NCBI GenBank assembly: GCA_964643005.1
Contig: CAZXQI010000003.1
Coordinates: forward strand, 8,450 to 72,449
Reading direction: 5' to 3'
DNA from: UBA6168 sp964643005
GTDB lineage: Bacteria; Bacteroidota; Bacteroidia; Chitinophagales; Saprospiraceae
DNA: 64,000 nt
Shown here in pieces: positions 41,799-50,179 of this stretch (positions are counted from its first letter, which is position 1; each line of letters opens with the position of its first letter). The translations under genes were made by a program, and so were the position numbers. Below the pieces are notes generated by a model. That model did no database searches. It was not told where the DNA came from and was given only the letters and a program-made list of their open reading frames with translations.

Positions 41799-42869
41799 AT
41801 GAAAACCCTTTTCACCCTGCTCAAAGAAACCCGTCAGGCGCAAAACCTCAAGTTCAAAGACATTGGCGCCAGCACCGGAATAGACCAGGCGCTGCTCAGC
41901 AAATTCGAAAACGGCAACCGCCTGCCGACAGCAGAACAAATCAATCTGCTGGCCAATGCCTATGGGCTGGATTCGAAAGAACTGCGCAAACTCTGGCTGG
42001 CTGAGAAGGTGCTACAGGTCGTCCGGTACGAGCCACAGGCCGCCGAGGTACTGGCCGTCGCCGAAAGCCGGGTCGAGTTTCTGACCGGCAAACGCTCCTT
42101 AGAGACGCCCAGCCTTCCTTTTGATTTGCAGAAAAAACTGGCCGTCATTGACGAGTTAAAAGCAAAATGGCAGGCGCTCAGGCCGCTTAATTCAGCACAG
42201 TTGAAAAAAATGCAGGCCTTTTTCAAGGTAGAATACACCTTCGAAAGCAACCGCATTGAAGGCAATACGCTGAGCCTTCAGGAGACCGGCCTCGTCGTCA
42301 ACGAGGGGCTAACCATCAGCAATAAGCCCATGCGGGAGCACCTCGAAGCCATCAACCATGCCGAGGCCGTGGATCTCATTGTAGAGCTGGCTCAGAGGCG
42401 GGAAGATCTCAGCCGCAGCAGCCTGCTCGAACTGCATGCGCTCGTCCTACGGGGCATTGATCGCGAAGGCGCCGGCCGCTATCGCAGCGTGCCGGTACGC
42501 ATCTCCGGCAGCCGGCACGAGCCGCCGCAGCACTATCTGCTCGACAAGCTCATGGAGGACTACTTCCTCCACTATCGCTCGCAGTTGGGAGCGATGCATC
42601 CCGTTGTCTTAGCCGCCGAAATGCACGAGCGCTTAGTGAGCATTCACCCGTTCATTGACGGCAACGGGCGCAGCTCCCGCTTAGTGATGAATCTGATTCT
42701 GCTGCGCAACGGCTACACCATCGCCAATCTCAAAGGCGACAACAATTCCAGATTAGCCTACTACCAGGCGCTTGAAAAAGTGCAGGTGGACAATGAACCG
42801 GAAGTCTTCTACCATTTAGTGGCAGACGCCGTGGAAAGCTCTCTGAGGGCGCACCTGCAATTGGCTTAA
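41799..42869 (+). CDS. Fic family protein with N-terminal HTH and intramolecular inhibitory motif
   Basis: The 356-aa protein has an XRE-type helix-turn-helix at ~1-65 (KFKDIGASTGIDQALLSKFE and NRLPTAEQINLLANAYGLD). The Fic domain spans ~140-345, with the catalytic core HPFIDGNGRSSRL matching HPFx(D/E)GNGRxxR. SNRIEG near residue 150 fits the (S/T)xxxE(G/N) inhibitory motif placed N-terminal to the core, so it is class II. Fic enzymes move AMP or another nucleotide part onto target hydroxyls, and HTH forms may control their own gene. No antitoxin-like gene is adjacent, in keeping with built-in inhibition. Confidence 0.92.
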   Translation: MKTLFTLLKETRQAQNLKFKDIGASTGIDQALLSKFENGNRLPTAEQINLLANAYGLDSKELRKLWLAEKVLQVVRYEPQAAEVLAVAESRVEFLTGKRSLETPSLPFDLQKKLAVIDELKAKWQALRPLNSAQLKKMQAFFKVEYTFESNRIEGNTLSLQETGLVVNEGLTISNKPMREHLEAINHAEAVDLIVELAQRREDLSRSSLLELHALVLRGIDREGAGRYRSVPVRISGSRHEPPQHYLLDKLMEDYFLHYRSQLGAMHPVVLAAEMHERLVSIHPFIDGNGRSSRLVMNLILLRNGYTIANLKGDNNSRLAYYQALEKVQVDNEPEVFYHLVADAVESSLRAHLQLA

Positions 42870-42976
42870 TACAGTTCGGCGGACTGGCGTTCAGGTGGAA
42901 CCAGCTCCCGCCTGAGCCGATTTTTTGAGCGCGCGAGCGAGGGAGGTTACGGATTGGCGCAGATTGTTTCCACAGC

Positions 42977-43921
42977 TTATTGATGGGCGCTGCGCAGGAC
43001 AATGTTATCAGAATCCAGCCCGTCTTTTTGCATAGCCGCTTCCACGTCGGCGCAGGGTCGCAGACTACCATCATTTATTATTCTAAAAACTTCATAGTCA
43101 AATGAGCGGGCGTATTCCACCGCCTTGCGATGCGATTCGTTTTGTCCGGTGGTAGCGAGGTACTCCATGACGATGACGGGGCGGTGTTTTGCTATGAATC
43201 TCTCCATGCCTCGCAATACTTGAGGCTCGGCGCCCTCGACATCAATTTTTATGAGGGTCGGTAAAATGGGAGCGGCCTCCGCGCTATGCTTTTGATTTAG
43301 TTCCGCAAAAAAATCATCTAAGCGCCGCCCCTGCACTTCGATGCGCTTTGGTGGATTGGCTCTCAGCCAGGCGGCATCTTCCGGATCCGGTAAGACGAGG
43401 GAATTGTACTCTGAAAAAAGAGCGGGGAACTCGCTGAACATCAGGATTTTATTTTCGTCGGACGCTGCGCGATGGAGAGCTGCGACCGTTCCAGACTGCG
43501 CCGTATTTTTTTTCAAAATTTCAAAGGTCGAATTGGAAGCTTCGAAAGCGAAAACCCGCCCTGTCTCGCCCGTTAGCCGGGCGGCCAGCAAAGTAAAAAA
43601 ACCGAAATGCGCCCCTACATCGCAAAACACATCGCCTGGCCGGAGGGTCTTTATCAGAAACCTGGCGAGGCGTATTTCGGAGTCGTGTGTCTTGGCGCCG
43701 AAGAGAAATATCTCGGTGGCGGAGGGCAGAACGACTTCCATTTCGGCGCCGAAGAAAGTGCGGGCTTTGGCATACCTGCCCCGCTTCCGCAGGGGATAAA
43801 CCAATCTCCAATAGCCGATGGCAGACAGGTAGCGAAGGGGGTTTTTGAAAAACCGCCCCGGTACGCCGCCCTGCGCCAGGCGCTCGATGGCGTCCAATTC
43901 TTTTATTAAGGTTTCGTCCAT
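42977..43921 (-). CDS. FkbM family methyltransferase
   Basis: The frame extends back to 43990 into mnmG, but the ATG at 43921 (MDETLIKELDAIERLAQGGV) is the likely start, giving 314 aa. The Rossmann SAM site is FCDVGAHFGFFTLLAARLTG (~113-132) with FAFEASNSTFEILKKN after it. PTLIKIDVEGAEPQVLRGME is the FkbM motif. The N-terminal ~80 residues are basic. FkbM enzymes O-methylate sugars or small molecules; the substrate is unknown. It follows mnmG by 34 bases and is probably co-transcribed. Confidence 0.88.
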   Translation of the reverse strand: MDETLIKELDAIERLAQGGVPGRFFKNPLRYLSAIGYWRLVYPLRKRGRYAKARTFFGAEMEVVLPSATEIFLFGAKTHDSEIRLARFLIKTLRPGDVFCDVGAHFGFFTLLAARLTGETGRVFAFEASNSTFEILKKNTAQSGTVAALHRAASDENKILMFSEFPALFSEYNSLVLPDPEDAAWLRANPPKRIEVQGRRLDDFFAELNQKHSAEAAPILPTLIKIDVEGAEPQVLRGMERFIAKHRPVIVMEYLATTGQNESHRKAVEYARSFDYEVFRIINDGSLRPCADVEAAMQKDGLDSDNIVLRSAHQ

Positions 43922-43955
43922 CCGATTTTTTTCCCGAAGATTTAAAATTCCTCCT

Positions 43956-45857
43956 CTACCTGCCCATGTGAACCAGTAAGACTGATACATCCGCCGGGGA
44001 GACGCCGCTGATGCGACTGGCTTGGCCGATAGTGCGAGGTTTGATTTTATTCAGCCTCTCTCTGGCCTCTTTGGAGAGGGCGTTCAATTGCTGGAAATCA
44101 AAATCTTCCAGAATGCGCACCGATTCTAAGCGATTCATTTTGTCCACCATCTCCTGCTCTTTTCGGATATAGCCTTCGTACTTCATGCGGATTTCGGCGT
44201 CGTTGAGGAACTCCTCGTCATAGCGGGAGCAGAAGGCGTCCACCGCCGGCAGCGCCTCTCTCAGAGCCTTCATGTCCACGTGGGGGCGCAACAGTACGCC
44301 GTGCAGTTTCACCTGCTGGCGGATGGGCGAAGAGCCGATGCGCTCCAGATAGCCGTTGATGCTGTCCGGCGAGAGGCTGTAGTTCTCAAAGAATTTCTCT
44401 ATTTCTTTGGAGGCGGTTTCTTTGGCCTGCACCCTTTCCATGCGCCGACTCAGGTCTGAGTCTTGCAAAGGCCGCCCCGCCCATTGGCCGTCTCGCTCCG
44501 CTAATTGCCAGGCGTAGTGCGTGAGACGGGTATCGGCATTGTCCTGGCGCAGCAGGATGCGATACTCGGCGCGGGAGGTAAACATGCGATACGGCTCATC
44601 CACTCCCTTGTTGATCAGGTCGTCAATGAGCACGCCGATATAGGCTTCGGAGCGCTTCAAGATAAGAGGTTCCTGATCTCGGATGGCTAAGTGGGCGTTG
44701 AAGCCCGCCATTTGTCCTTGGCAGCCCGCTTCCTCGTAGCCCGTGGTGCCGTTGATTTGTCCCGCAAAAAAGAGGTTTTTGATCAGGTGCGTCTCCAATG
44801 AAAGTTTCAACTGGTAGGGCGGGAAGTAGTCGTATTCGATAGCGTAGCCAGGCCGGAACATTTTGGCGTTTTCAAATCCGACAATCCGGCGCAGCGCCTT
44901 ATACTGCACGTCTTCCGGCAGGGAGGACGAAAAGCCGTTGACATACACCTCGCAGGTGTCCCAGCCTTCCGGTTCCACAAAAATCTGGTGGCGCTCCTTG
45001 TCGGCAAAGCGGTTGATCTTGTCTTCAATACTGGGGCAGTAGCGGGGACCGACACCCTTGATTCGCCCCTGAAACATCGGCGATTTGTCGAAGCCCTCTT
45101 TCAGGATTTCGTGTACTTCCGCACTGGTGTAGGTGATGTGGCAGGGCAGTTGTTTTTCCAGAACGGGCGTATCCGTGTAGCTGAATTTCCCCGGAGGATT
45201 ATCGCCCTCCTGAATTTCCATGCGGGAATAGTCGAGCGAGCGCCCGTCGAGGCGGGGAGGGGTTCCGGTTTTCATTCGTCCCGATTCGAAGCCCAGTTCG
45301 ACGAGTTGTTCGGTGATGCCTTTGGCGGCTCGTTCGCCGGCGCGGCCTCCTCCAAACTGCTTTTCTCCGATATGGATAATGCCATTCAGGAAAGTGCCAT
45401 TGGTCAGCACAACAGCCCGGCTTTCAATCTCTAATCCCATGCTGGTGCGCACGCCGCAGACCCGATCGCCTTTCACTATGATGGAAGTAACCATTTCCTG
45501 CCAAAAGTCAATATTGGGATGAGCCTCCAGCATCTGACGCCATTTGGCGGCAAAGCGCATGCGATCGCTCTGGGCGCGGGGGCTCCACATAGCAGGTCCT
45601 TTGGAGCGGTTCAACATGCGAAACTGGATAGCCGTGTGGTCGGTCACGATACCCGAATAGCCTCCGAGTGCGTCAATCTCGCGGGCGATCTGGCCTTTGG
45701 CTACTCCGCCCATGGCTGGGTTGCAACTCATCTGGGCGATGGTCTGCATGTTCATCGTCACTAACATGACTTTGGAGCCGAGATTGGCCGCCGCCACCGC
45801 CGCCTCGCAGCCTGCATGGCCGCCGCCCACTACGATGATATCATAAATTGGAAACAT
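43956..45857 (-). CDS. mnmG: tRNA uridine-5-carboxymethylaminomethyl modification enzyme
   Basis: The 633-aa FAD protein, with MnmE, makes cmnm5U at the tRNA wobble position. Motifs seen are the FAD site IIVVGGGHAGCEAAVAAANL, NPAMGGVAKGQIAREIDALG, the cysteine-bearing PRYCPSIEDKINRF segment (~270-285) and the second motif TTGYEEAGCQGQMAGFNAHL. The C-terminal helical tRNA/MnmE-binding part is complete. mnmE itself is not in the window. Confidence 0.97.
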   Translation of the reverse strand: MFPIYDIIVVGGGHAGCEAAVAAANLGSKVMLVTMNMQTIAQMSCNPAMGGVAKGQIAREIDALGGYSGIVTDHTAIQFRMLNRSKGPAMWSPRAQSDRMRFAAKWRQMLEAHPNIDFWQEMVTSIIVKGDRVCGVRTSMGLEIESRAVVLTNGTFLNGIIHIGEKQFGGGRAGERAAKGITEQLVELGFESGRMKTGTPPRLDGRSLDYSRMEIQEGDNPPGKFSYTDTPVLEKQLPCHITYTSAEVHEILKEGFDKSPMFQGRIKGVGPRYCPSIEDKINRFADKERHQIFVEPEGWDTCEVYVNGFSSSLPEDVQYKALRRIVGFENAKMFRPGYAIEYDYFPPYQLKLSLETHLIKNLFFAGQINGTTGYEEAGCQGQMAGFNAHLAIRDQEPLILKRSEAYIGVLIDDLINKGVDEPYRMFTSRAEYRILLRQDNADTRLTHYAWQLAERDGQWAGRPLQDSDLSRRMERVQAKETASKEIEKFFENYSLSPDSINGYLERIGSSPIRQQVKLHGVLLRPHVDMKALREALPAVDAFCSRYDEEFLNDAEIRMKYEGYIRKEQEMVDKMNRLESVRILEDFDFQQLNALSKEARERLNKIKPRTIGQASRISGVSPADVSVLLVHMGR

Positions 45858-45995
45858 GATCTTGTTGGTAAAAAATTATTGGTCTGGGGTTCCCGCTGAT
45901 TGCGTTGGCTCTAATGCGGATTTCTCGCAGTTTTTTTTTTAAAAAAACGCTTTCCCGTCCGCCCTTTCTTTTTTTTAAATTTTTAAAAAAGTTTG

Positions 45996-46025
45996 CAAAA
46001 ATATAAAAATGAATTTTTTCAAAAA
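45996..46025 (-). promoter_or_regulatory. Promoter of mnmG
   Basis: On the minus strand TTTTTG (46020-46025), a 16-base spacer and TATTTTTG (45996-46003) resemble the consensus; the spacer is one base short. The leader would be about 130 bases and holds long T/A tracts. Confidence 0.5.
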
Positions 46026-46077
46026 CCTCTGTGGGGAAGGGGGGCGATGAAAGGCCTCATAACAACATGAAATAAAA

Positions 46078-46085
46078 TACCTTTG
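46078..46085 (+). promoter_or_regulatory. -7 box of purL
   Basis: TACCTTTG is an exact TAnnTTTG match 35 bases before the purL ATG. No TTG was found at the -33 spacing. Confidence 0.5.
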
Positions 46086-46119
46086 TTTCTTCTTTTAAAA
46101 AAGCAAACTGCCACCCGAC

Positions 46120-49100
46120 ATGATTCTTTTCTTTGGAAACCCGAAAACCAAAGTTTACGCCGTTCAAACCGACCAATCCTTATCTGGCAACGACATCCAA
46201 AAACTCGTCTGGCTCTTTGGCGAGGCGCCGCAGATTCCGTCCGAAAGCATTGCCGGGCCTTTTGTCGGCCCCCGCGCGACGATGATTTCTCCCTGGAGCA
46301 CCAACGCCGTGGAAATTACGCAAAACATGGCGATCTCCGGCGTCCGCCGCATGGAAGAATTTTTCAAAATAAAAGAGGGCGAGGGTTACGACCCCATGCT
46401 GTCGCAGAAATTTGCCCAACTCGATCAGGACATTTTCGCCATCCACATCGAGCCGGCGCCCATTCTCGAAATCGGGGACATCGCCGCCTTCAACGAGCAG
46501 GAAGGGCTGGCGCTCAGTCAGGAGGAGATCGCCTATTTGGAAGGCGTAGCTGTGCGCATTGGCCGCCGGCTGACCGACTCGGAGGTGTTTGGCTTTTCGC
46601 AGGTCAACAGCGAACACTGCCGCCACAAGATATTCAACGGGGTCTTCGTCATTGACGGAGTGGAAAAACCCGTTTCCCTTTTTAAACTCATCAAAAAAAC
46701 GACCGCCGAAAATCCCAACGGCGTGGTGTCGGCCTACAAGGACAATGTGGCTTTTCTGCGGGGACCCGAGCTGACTCAGTTTTCTCCCGCCCGCCCCGAC
46801 GCACCCGATTTCTATGAAAAAAAACGGTTTGAGTCGGTGCTGTCGCTGAAGGCGGAAACCCATAATTTCCCCACTACCGTAGAGCCTTTCAACGGCGCCG
46901 CCACTGGCTCCGGCGGTGAAATCCGCGACCGCTTAGCGGGCGGGCAGGGATCTATTCCATTGGCGGGGACTGCGGTGTATATGACCGCCTACAGCCGCCT
47001 CGCCAAAAACCGCCCCTGGGAAAAGAGCATGCAGGAAAGGAAATGGCTCTATCAGACGCCATTGGATATTTTGATAAAAGCCAGCAATGGCGCTTCCGAT
47101 TTCGGCAATAAATTCGGGCAGCCGCTCATTGCCGGTTCGCTGCTGAGCTTCGAGCACGAAGAGGCGGGTCGGCGCTTAGGGTTCGACAAGGTAGTCATGC
47201 TGGCGGGCGGCATCGGCTATGGCAAGGCGGCGCAGGCGCAAAAGGGGCAGCCTCAGCCCGGCGACAAAATCGTGGTCATGGGTGGGGACAACTACCGCAT
47301 TGGTATGGGCGGCGCCGCCGTATCTTCCGCCGACACCGGCGAACTCGATATGGCCATCACCCTGAATGCCGTACAGCGCTCGAATCCCGAAATGCAAAAG
47401 CGGGTGGCCAACGCCGTGCGGAGCGCCGTGGAGAGCGGGGACAATTTCATCGTATCCATCCACGATCATGGGGCGGGCGGCCACCTCAACTGCCTCTCTG
47501 AATTAGTGGAGACCACCGGCGGCGCAATTGACTTAGACAAACTGCCCATCGGCGACCCTACCCTCTCCGCCAAAGAAATCATCGGCAACGAGTCGCAGGA
47601 GCGCATGGGCTTAGTCATCGCTCAAAAAAACATGGAGACCCTGCGCAGGATTGCGGAACGGGAGCGGGCGCCGATGTACGAAGTGGGCGAGGTCACGGGC
47701 GATATGCGCTTCAGCTTTCAGTCTTCTTCCAAAGGCGACAAGCCCATGGATTTGGCGCTGACCGACATGTTTGGCAGCTCGCCTAAGACGGTGATGAGCG
47801 ACAAAAGCGCCGACCGCCGCTTTGCCGGATTGGACTACAAGGCCGGAGACATTCAGCGCTATATTCGGGAGGTGCTGCGCTTAGAAGCTGTCGCCTGCAA
47901 AGACTGGCTGACCAACAAGGTGGATCGCTGCGTGGGCGGCCTCGTCGCCAAACAGCAATGCGCCGGCTCTCTGCAACTGCCGCTCAACGACTGCGGCGTC
48001 ATGGCGCTCGACTACGACGGCAAAAGCGGCCTCGCCACTTCTATCGGCCACAGTCCCTTGAGCGGTCTGATTGACCCTGTGGCCGGCAGCAGGAATTCCG
48101 TCGCCGAGGCGCTGACCAATATCATCTGGGCGCCATTAGAAAAGGGACTGCGCTCGGTGTCTCTCTCCGCCAACTGGATGTGGCCCTGCAAAAACGAGGG
48201 CGAAGACGCCCGCCTGTACGTGGCGGTGGAGGCCATCTCGGATTTTGCCATAGCGCTGGGGGTCAACATTCCGACGGGCAAGGACTCGCTTTCGATGAAG
48301 CAAAAATACCCCGACGGCAGCGAGGTCATCTCTCCGGGCACGGTCATCGTCTCCGCCGCCGCCCATTGCGAGGATCGCCGCGGCGTGGTCGAACCCGTCC
48401 TGCAAAAAAACGGCGGGGCTATCTACTACCTGAATCTCTCGCAGGACGACTACCGCTTAGGCGGCTCTTCCTTCGCCCAGACGAGGAACCGGATTGGAGA
48501 AAAGGCGCCGACTGTGCGAGACGCCGCCTATTTTGCCAAAGCTTTCGAGGCTCTACAGGGGCTGATCAAAGCCGGTTTGGTGTCGGCAGGGCACGACGTT
48601 TCGGCGGGCGGGCTGTTGACCTGCCTTTTGGAAATGTGCTTTGCCGATCTCGATTTGGGCGCCCGAATTGACCTAACGGAATTGGGCGAGGCCGATTCGG
48701 TGAAATTGCTCTTTGCCGAAAACAGCAGCGTGGTTTTTCAGGCTAAAGATTCCTCCGCAGAGGCGGCGCTCAAAGCTGCCGGAGTTTCATTTTTCAAAAT
48801 AGGAGAACCCACCGATACGCCTTTTTTATTTTTAAAAAATGGTCGGGAAAAGCGGCGTTTTGACATTTCTAAATTGCGGGATGTCTGGTATGAAACTTCC
48901 TATCTCCTCGACCGCCATCAGACTGCGGGCGATCTCGCCGCCCGGCGTTTTGAAAATTACAAGAGACAACCTCTACATTTTATTTTTCCAAAAAAATTTA
49001 CGGGAGAACGGCCATTGCGGAGCGAATCTAAATCCCGTATAAAGGCGGCCATCATCCGGGAAAAGGGCAGCAATTCCGAGCGGGAAATGGCGCATGCGCT

Positions 49101-49785
49101 CTACCTCGCCGGCTTCGATGTGAAAGACGTCCACATGACCGACCTCATCAGCGAACGGGAGACATTGGAAGACGTGCGCTTCATCTGCGCCGTGGGAGGC
49201 TTTTCCAATTCCGACGTACTCGGCTCGGCCAAGGGTTGGGCGGGGGCTTTTTTATACAATGAAAAGGCAAAGCGGGCATTGGACAATTTCTTCCGACGCG
49301 AAGACGCGCTCTCCCTCGGCATCTGCAACGGCGCCCAGCTTTTTATCGAACTGAACCTGGTTAATCCGGAGCACGAGCAGCGCTCCCGCCTGCTGCACAA
49401 CGATTCGCAGAAGTTTGACTGCGTCTTCACCTCGGTAGTCATTCCGGAAAACAATTCGGTCATGCTGTCCTCTCTGGCCGGTAGCCGCTTAGGTATCTGG
49501 TCCAGCCACGGGGAGGGGAAATTCCGGCTTCCCCTGCCTAAAGACCGCTACAACATCGTCGCGGAATTTGGCTACGACGCCTATCCTGCCTGCCCCAACG
49601 GCAGCGATTACAATGTCGCTATGCTGGCCAGCGCCGACGGGCGGCACCTGGTATCCATGCCCCATATCGAGCGTTCTATGTTCCGCTGGAACTGGGCGCA
49701 TTACCCGGCTGAGCGCCGCAGCGACGACATCTCGCCCTGGATAGAGGCGTTTCTGAATGCGCGGCGGTGGTTGGAGGCGAGATAG
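46120..49785 (+). CDS. purL: Phosphoribosylformylglycinamidine synthase, single-chain (large) type
   Basis: The 1221-aa enzyme turns FGAR, glutamine and ATP into FGAM in purine synthesis. It has the N-terminal FGAM domain, two AIRS-like halves and a C-terminal glutaminase. Motifs include FSQVNSEHCRHKIFNG, SLKAETHNFPTTVEPFNGAA, GDKIVVMGGDNYRIGMGGAA, and the glutaminase cysteine in SLGICNGAQLFIELNL with the histidine in WSSHGEGKFRLP. Most Bacteroidetes use this fused form in place of separate PurS/PurL/PurQ. It stands alone, divergent from mnmG. Confidence 0.97.
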   Translation: MILFFGNPKTKVYAVQTDQSLSGNDIQKLVWLFGEAPQIPSESIAGPFVGPRATMISPWSTNAVEITQNMAISGVRRMEEFFKIKEGEGYDPMLSQKFAQLDQDIFAIHIEPAPILEIGDIAAFNEQEGLALSQEEIAYLEGVAVRIGRRLTDSEVFGFSQVNSEHCRHKIFNGVFVIDGVEKPVSLFKLIKKTTAENPNGVVSAYKDNVAFLRGPELTQFSPARPDAPDFYEKKRFESVLSLKAETHNFPTTVEPFNGAATGSGGEIRDRLAGGQGSIPLAGTAVYMTAYSRLAKNRPWEKSMQERKWLYQTPLDILIKASNGASDFGNKFGQPLIAGSLLSFEHEEAGRRLGFDKVVMLAGGIGYGKAAQAQKGQPQPGDKIVVMGGDNYRIGMGGAAVSSADTGELDMAITLNAVQRSNPEMQKRVANAVRSAVESGDNFIVSIHDHGAGGHLNCLSELVETTGGAIDLDKLPIGDPTLSAKEIIGNESQERMGLVIAQKNMETLRRIAERERAPMYEVGEVTGDMRFSFQSSSKGDKPMDLALTDMFGSSPKTVMSDKSADRRFAGLDYKAGDIQRYIREVLRLEAVACKDWLTNKVDRCVGGLVAKQQCAGSLQLPLNDCGVMALDYDGKSGLATSIGHSPLSGLIDPVAGSRNSVAEALTNIIWAPLEKGLRSVSLSANWMWPCKNEGEDARLYVAVEAISDFAIALGVNIPTGKDSLSMKQKYPDGSEVISPGTVIVSAAAHCEDRRGVVEPVLQKNGGAIYYLNLSQDDYRLGGSSFAQTRNRIGEKAPTVRDAAYFAKAFEALQGLIKAGLVSAGHDVSAGGLLTCLLEMCFADLDLGARIDLTELGEADSVKLLFAENSSVVFQAKDSSAEAALKAAGVSFFKIGEPTDTPFLFLKNGREKRRFDISKLRDVWYETSYLLDRHQTAGDLAARRFENYKRQPLHFIFPKKFTGERPLRSESKSRIKAAIIREKGSNSEREMAHALYLAGFDVKDVHMTDLISERETLEDVRFICAVGGFSNSDVLGSAKGWAGAFLYNEKAKRALDNFFRREDALSLGICNGAQLFIELNLVNPEHEQRSRLLHNDSQKFDCVFTSVVIPENNSVMLSSLAGSRLGIWSSHGEGKFRLPLPKDRYNIVAEFGYDAYPACPNGSDYNVAMLASADGRHLVSMPHIERSMFRWNWAHYPAERRSDDISPWIEAFLNARRWLEAR

Positions 49786-50179
49786 GGCGGCGGTATCCGG
49801 CAGCTAGCGGGGGGCTTTTTGACAGTGGAGAAAATTAGTTTGAGTTCACTTCGGATCTGACGGGGTTTTTCTTAAAATAAAGAAGGTAAAAGCATCCTAT
49901 CGCGCAAGGCTGCGAAAACATGGCGTCCTCGCGAGACGAAATGAGAGGGGCGCATTTTTCTACCAACATGTAATCCCTAATGGGATTGAAAGGGAGACGA
50001 ATAATAAGTATGATAAAATCGAACGCGCCGGCAGGCAAAAAATATCGGTAAAAAGCCATTCAAAAATGCGGTTTGTGCCGTAGGTATAAAATGTTAGCGG
50101 GGGAGGCAAAAGAACAGGCGACTTTAGATACACGGATATCTAAAGTCGCCTTTCTGTTATGGCGGGGAGCCTTGCTAAA
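49786..50179. other. Intergenic stretch after purL
   Basis: This holds small inverted repeats: CTCGCGAG (49928-49935), AATCCC-TAAT-GGGATT (49972-49987) and the hairpin at 50116-50151. The 74-codon minus-strand frame here (49835-50059) is judged a repeat-derived spurious ORF. Confidence 0.55.
50116..50151. terminator. Perfect 14-bp hairpin between purL and the cupredoxin-headed gene
   Basis: AGGCGACTTTAGAT pairs with ATCTAAAGTCGCCT around an eight-base loop. TTTCTG follows on the plus strand and TGTTCTTTTG on the minus strand, so it may end both purL and the minus-strand gene that stops at 50180. Confidence 0.7.

Noticed and set aside
49835..50059. 74-codon minus-strand frame after purL
   Set aside because: It spans small palindromes and resembles translated intergenic repeat rather than a gene.
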